Assembly: GCF_001447155.2 (NCBI RefSeq)
Contig: NZ_CP014754.1
Span: 744,001-808,000, forward strand
Reading direction: 5' to 3'
Source: Marinobacter sp. LQ44
GTDB taxonomy: Bacteria; Pseudomonadota; Gammaproteobacteria; Pseudomonadales; Oleiphilaceae
DNA length: 64,000 bases
The notes below the pieces were generated by a model. That model was not told the origin of the DNA. It ran no database searches and worked only from the letters and a program-made list of their open reading frames with translations. The position numbers and the translations under genes are program-made. This document shows positions 60,790 through 64,000 of the stretch, piece after piece. Numbering within the stretch: position 1 is the first letter of the stretch; every line of letters starts with the position of its first letter.

Positions 60790-63642
60790 ATGACAGCTGA
60801 CCACCCCGTGTTCCAGAACCTGTACCGTTTCCAGTTTGTTTTGTTATTTTTACTTGGCAGTGTGCTGCTCAGCCCTCTGGCTGTTGCCGGCGCATCGCCG
60901 ACCAAAAGCCCCAACGACCCTAACGAATACCGGTTTCTGGAACTGGACAACGGCCTGCGGGTGATTCTGGCCTCAGACCCCGAAGCCGACAAAGCTGCCG
61001 CCTCAATGAATGTCGCCGTTGGCAGCGGCAATGACCCCGCCGACCGCGAGGGTCTGGCACATTTCCTGGAACATATGCTGTTCCTGGGAACCGAGAAGTA
61101 TCCGGACCCGGGCGAGTACCAGCAGTTCATTCGCAGCCATGGCGGCAGTCATAACGCCTTTACCGCATTTGCCGACACCAACTATTTTTTTGATGTCGAG
61201 GCAGAATTCCTTGAGCCGGCCCTAGACCGCTTCGCCCAGCAGTTCTCCCACCCGCTGTTCACACCGGAGCTGGTCGACCGGGAACGTAACGCCGTGCACT
61301 CGGAGTACACCGCCAAGCTCAAGGAAGATGGCCGCCGGTTCCTGTCTGTTCTGAAGGCCGGGGGCAACCCCGATCACGCCTTCAGTCAGTTTGCCGTCGG
61401 TAACCTGACAACCCTGGAAAACACTGAAGAGAATCCCCTGAGACCAGACCTGATCCAGTTCTGGCAGGACCAGTATTCCGCCAACATCATGACACTGGCA
61501 GTTTACGGCCCGCAGCCCCTCGACCAGTTAGAGCAGATGGTCCGGGAACGCTTTATCGCCATCGAAAACCGAAACCTGACGGCCAAGACACACCCACAGC
61601 CGCTGTACGTTGAAAGCAGATTGCCCGAACGCATTACTGCTGAAAGCCTGCGAGATTCCCGCAGCATGACGCTGTCGTTCCCGATCCCATCGCAGCGGGA
61701 CAATTACCGGACCAAACCGGCATCCTATGTGGCCAATCTACTGGGCCACGAGGGCCCCGGCAGCCTGTTTGACACCCTCAAACAGGCGGGCCTGGTGGAG
61801 TCGTTGTCCGCTGGGCTGGGAATGGATACCGGGGATCATGCCACCCTGGACATCCGTATGTCTCTCACGCGGGAAGGACTCGAACGGCAGGACGAGATCA
61901 TCGCGCTGGCGTTTCGGTACATCGATAAGGTCCGGCAATCCGGAATCAACGAAGACCGCTTCGAGGAAATGAAACAGCTTGCGGTGATTGACTTCCGGTT
62001 TCGCGAGCGTAGTGAGCCGATGCGCGAGGCCATGCGCCTGTCCAGCCTGTTACGGAACTATCCACCGGAAGATCTGTTGAGCGCGCCCTGGCTGATGGAT
62101 CGTTACGCTCCGGAACAGTACAAAGCGCTTCTGGAACGCCTGACCCCCGATAACCTCAAAGTCTGGGTGTCTGCTCCTAACCGGAATTTCGAAGCGCCGC
62201 AACTTACGCAGTGGTATCAAACACCCTGGCAAAGAGAGCCGCTCAGCGTCGACAGTGAAGTAGATTCCGCGCTCGCTGAGAGCCTGGCCCTGCCCGCCGC
62301 CAACCCGTTTGTTCCAGAAAACCTGGAGCTGGTGCCCGGGAACACCATGGCTCAGCCAGTGCTGCTGGACGAACTGGATGGCCTGGCTGTCTGGTACGCC
62401 AGGGACACCCAGTTCAACACGCCGAAAGCCAACGTGTTTATCAGCCTGCGCACTCCGCAGGCGAAATCCTCCGCCCGCAACGAGGTACTCACCCAATTGC
62501 TGGTGGACGCCATCGATACCAACCTGAACGCCTGGGCCTATTCCGCGCGACTGGCCGGGCTGGACTACAGCATTTACCCACACCTTCGGGGTGTGACCAT
62601 CCGTGTGGGTGGCTATAACGACAAGCTCTACAAGCTGGTGAACCGGATTCTGCTGGAATTTGCAGATCCGAAGTTCACCGAGCAGCGTTTCGACGTTGCC
62701 CGGCAGAGACTGATCGATGGTTTTGAGAACAAAGCCAAAGACCGACCGGTTCAGCAAACCTCCGAGTTCATTCAAACGGCTCTCATCGATGGCACCTTCC
62801 CGGTGCCAGAAAAACTCGCTGCCGCGCGGGAAGTTACCCTGAACGAACTGGAAGCATTCGGCACACGCCTGGTTGCGCAAACCGATCCGGTCATGCTGGC
62901 CCACGGCAACCTGACAGAGGCAGCGACACTGAACATGGCGCGGCAGGTTCAAGCCATGGTATTGAACAACCGGGAACGCACCAAGGTAGACCGCTCACGC
63001 ATGCGCCAGCTACCGCAGGGACTCACCCGGGCGACCTTAAACCTGGAGCATCCGGATACCGGTTATACGCTGTACTTGCAGGGGCGCGATACCTCCTACG
63101 AGGAGCGGGCAAAGTTCCGCCTTCTGGCCCAGATCCTGAGCAGCCCCTTCTACGAGGACATCCGCACCAACCGCCAGCTGGGCTACATCGTTTACGCTAC
63201 CGCTTTCGAGATTCTGGAAACACCAGCCCTGGGGTTGGTTGTGCAATCTCCGGACGCAACGGCTGAAGGCATTGACCAGACGGTAATGGAATTTGCTGAG
63301 GGATTCGAGGGCCAGCTGGCAGAGTTGAGCGCCGAACGGCTAGCCCGGGAGAAGCAGGCAGTGATCAGCCAACTGCTTCAGCGAGACCGACAGTTGAGTG
63401 ACGTGTCGGGCCGCTACTGGCGGGAAATCGACCGGGGGAACATCGCCTTTAACAGCCGGGAAAAACTCGCGGACGCCATTCAAAAGGTTACCCTGGATCA
63501 GCTGAAAACGACCTTCCGCGGCACAATGATAGAGCGGCAGCGGGCACTGCTGGTGGTTACCGGCGATGATGGCGAAAACAGCCGGTCCGTTCTTGACCAA
63601 CTGCGCCAGCGGGATGCCGTGCCAGCCCGGGTTGAACGTTAA
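60790..63642 (+). CDS. M16 zinc metalloprotease (protease III / insulinase-like)
   Basis: A 950-residue protease. A signal-like hydrophobic segment (about 15-35) suggests periplasmic location. The inverted zinc motif is in LAHFLEHMLF (H-x-x-E-H) with the downstream Glu in RNAVHSEYTAKLKED, and four M16 repeats follow, the last including YEDIRTNRQLGYIVYA. It resembles E. coli pitrilysin, which degrades small peptides. AGAGG lies four bases before the ATG. Its stop overlaps the stop of the opposing gene in GTTAAC. Confidence 0.93.
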   Translation: MTADHPVFQNLYRFQFVLLFLLGSVLLSPLAVAGASPTKSPNDPNEYRFLELDNGLRVILASDPEADKAAASMNVAVGSGNDPADREGLAHFLEHMLFLGTEKYPDPGEYQQFIRSHGGSHNAFTAFADTNYFFDVEAEFLEPALDRFAQQFSHPLFTPELVDRERNAVHSEYTAKLKEDGRRFLSVLKAGGNPDHAFSQFAVGNLTTLENTEENPLRPDLIQFWQDQYSANIMTLAVYGPQPLDQLEQMVRERFIAIENRNLTAKTHPQPLYVESRLPERITAESLRDSRSMTLSFPIPSQRDNYRTKPASYVANLLGHEGPGSLFDTLKQAGLVESLSAGLGMDTGDHATLDIRMSLTREGLERQDEIIALAFRYIDKVRQSGINEDRFEEMKQLAVIDFRFRERSEPMREAMRLSSLLRNYPPEDLLSAPWLMDRYAPEQYKALLERLTPDNLKVWVSAPNRNFEAPQLTQWYQTPWQREPLSVDSEVDSALAESLALPAANPFVPENLELVPGNTMAQPVLLDELDGLAVWYARDTQFNTPKANVFISLRTPQAKSSARNEVLTQLLVDAIDTNLNAWAYSARLAGLDYSIYPHLRGVTIRVGGYNDKLYKLVNRILLEFADPKFTEQRFDVARQRLIDGFENKAKDRPVQQTSEFIQTALIDGTFPVPEKLAAAREVTLNELEAFGTRLVAQTDPVMLAHGNLTEAATLNMARQVQAMVLNNRERTKVDRSRMRQLPQGLTRATLNLEHPDTGYTLYLQGRDTSYEERAKFRLLAQILSSPFYEDIRTNRQLGYIVYATAFEILETPALGLVVQSPDATAEGIDQTVMEFAEGFEGQLAELSAERLAREKQAVISQLLQRDRQLSDVSGRYWREIDRGNIAFNSREKLADAIQKVTLDQLKTTFRGTMIERQRALLVVTGDDGENSRSVLDQLRQRDAVPARVER

Positions 63643-64000
63643 CGTTCACCAACCATTCGCCGGAAGCGCTGCCAATCTTCCGGTTCGTCCACATCCCAGC
63701 GGGGTTCCAGCAGGTAGACGCTGAGCCCCGCCGCATCCATCCTCTGCAGGGTTTGCTGCATAACCTCTGGCGTGCCCCAGGCAATACCTTGCAGCGCACC
63801 GGGCGCCAGCCTGCGAGCACCAATCAACACATAACCACCATCATCCGAGGGGCCGAGCACGACATCGTAATGCTCAAGAGCGGCAACTGCGGAGCGCACA
63901 TAACCGGGGTCTACGGAAGGACAATCACTGCCAATCACCACGGCCCGCTGATGAGAGGCAATACCCTGCCCCAACGCCCTGGCCATGCGCTCACCCAGAT
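63639..64000 (-). CDS. TIGR04282 (DUF2064) glycosyltransferase-like protein, 5' end cut by window edge
   Basis: The minus-strand frame is open to the right edge (about 120 codons seen; the first visible residues are GERMARALGQ, so the true start lies outside). Motifs: VVIGSDCPSVDPGYV, VLGPSDDGGYVLIGARR and the C-terminal DVDEPEDWQRF, typical of nucleotidyltransferase-fold proteins annotated TIGR04282 (arsenosugar biosynthesis-associated glycosyltransferase). The substrate is not proven for this protein. A partner family-2 glycosyltransferase often sits next to it, but that would be beyond the window. Confidence 0.85.
   Translation of the reverse strand, partial: LGERMARALGQGIASHQRAVVIGSDCPSVDPGYVRSAVAALEHYDVVLGPSDDGGYVLIGARRLAPGALQGIAWGTPEVMQQTLQRMDAAGLSVYLLEPRWDVDEPEDWQRFRRMVGER

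Overview
The window reads as a chromosomal segment of a marine gammaproteobacterium of the genus Marinobacter. The strongest marker is the 661-codon two-domain fatty acyl-CoA reductase at 58094-60079, which from memory closely resembles the characterised wax-ester reductase of M. aquaeolei/nauticus. Pseudomonas-like gene orders (mtaD-ubiG-mupP-yciK and motY-pyrC-rnt) fit the same group. The sequence is moderately GC-rich and densely coded. I saw no insertion sequence, prophage, integron or CRISPR array, so this is core genome with a few lineage-specific loci.

Layout. 1-2528: methionine-salvage operon mtnB-mtnD-mtnC plus a DUF3080 lipoprotein (cut by the window edge). 2562-6120: a two-subunit molybdenum hydroxylase, a tiny repeat lipoprotein and an Smr nuclease-like protein. 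6318-18596: a cluster resembling the acetate-switch loci of Vibrio and Pseudomonas: a cNMP/CBS/DUF294 protein, a DnaQ-like exonuclease, a DUF4212 plus sodium:solute symporter pair, a symporter-histidine kinase hybrid (CrbS/MxtR type), then a receiver-TPR protein, a sensorless kinase and a membrane-anchored receiver. 18654-24395: a complete rRNA operon on the minus strand (16S-tRNA-Ile-tRNA-Ala-23S-5S) with three tandem promoters, two boxA sites and processing stems. 24460-32293: purT, DUF1289, gamma carbonic anhydrase, two Nudix hydrolases, a NIF3-like protein, a gene-free stretch with DnaA-box-like sites, and purL. 32547-44258: mltF, recX, DUF349, ComFB-like, a thiolase/multifunctional beta-oxidation pair, prc and an HTH protein. 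44247-51307: mtnA, mtaD, ubiG, mupP, yciK, a glutaredoxin-like gene, yaaA, DUF2788 and rdgC. 51322-64000: a Pat-type lysine acetyltransferase divergent from a histone-deacetylase-family gene, motY, pyrC, rnt, the fatty acyl-CoA reductase, a small unknown gene, an M16 protease and an edge-truncated TIGR04282 glycosyltransferase-like gene.

How the genes fit together. Acetyl-CoA is a recurring theme: a transporter/kinase cluster of the type that controls acetyl-CoA synthetase, a Pat acetyltransferase paired with a putative deacylase, a beta-oxidation pair that yields acetyl-CoA, and a reductase that sends acyl-CoA to fatty alcohol. Methionine salvage is split between the two halves: mtaD and mtnA on the right supply the substrate for MtnB, MtnC and MtnD on the left. 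The least explained items are the signalling module at 15359-18596, the three dyad repeats upstream of the reductase, the DnaA-box-like cluster at 28002-28214, and the small genes at 5290, 9087, 11310 and 60454.
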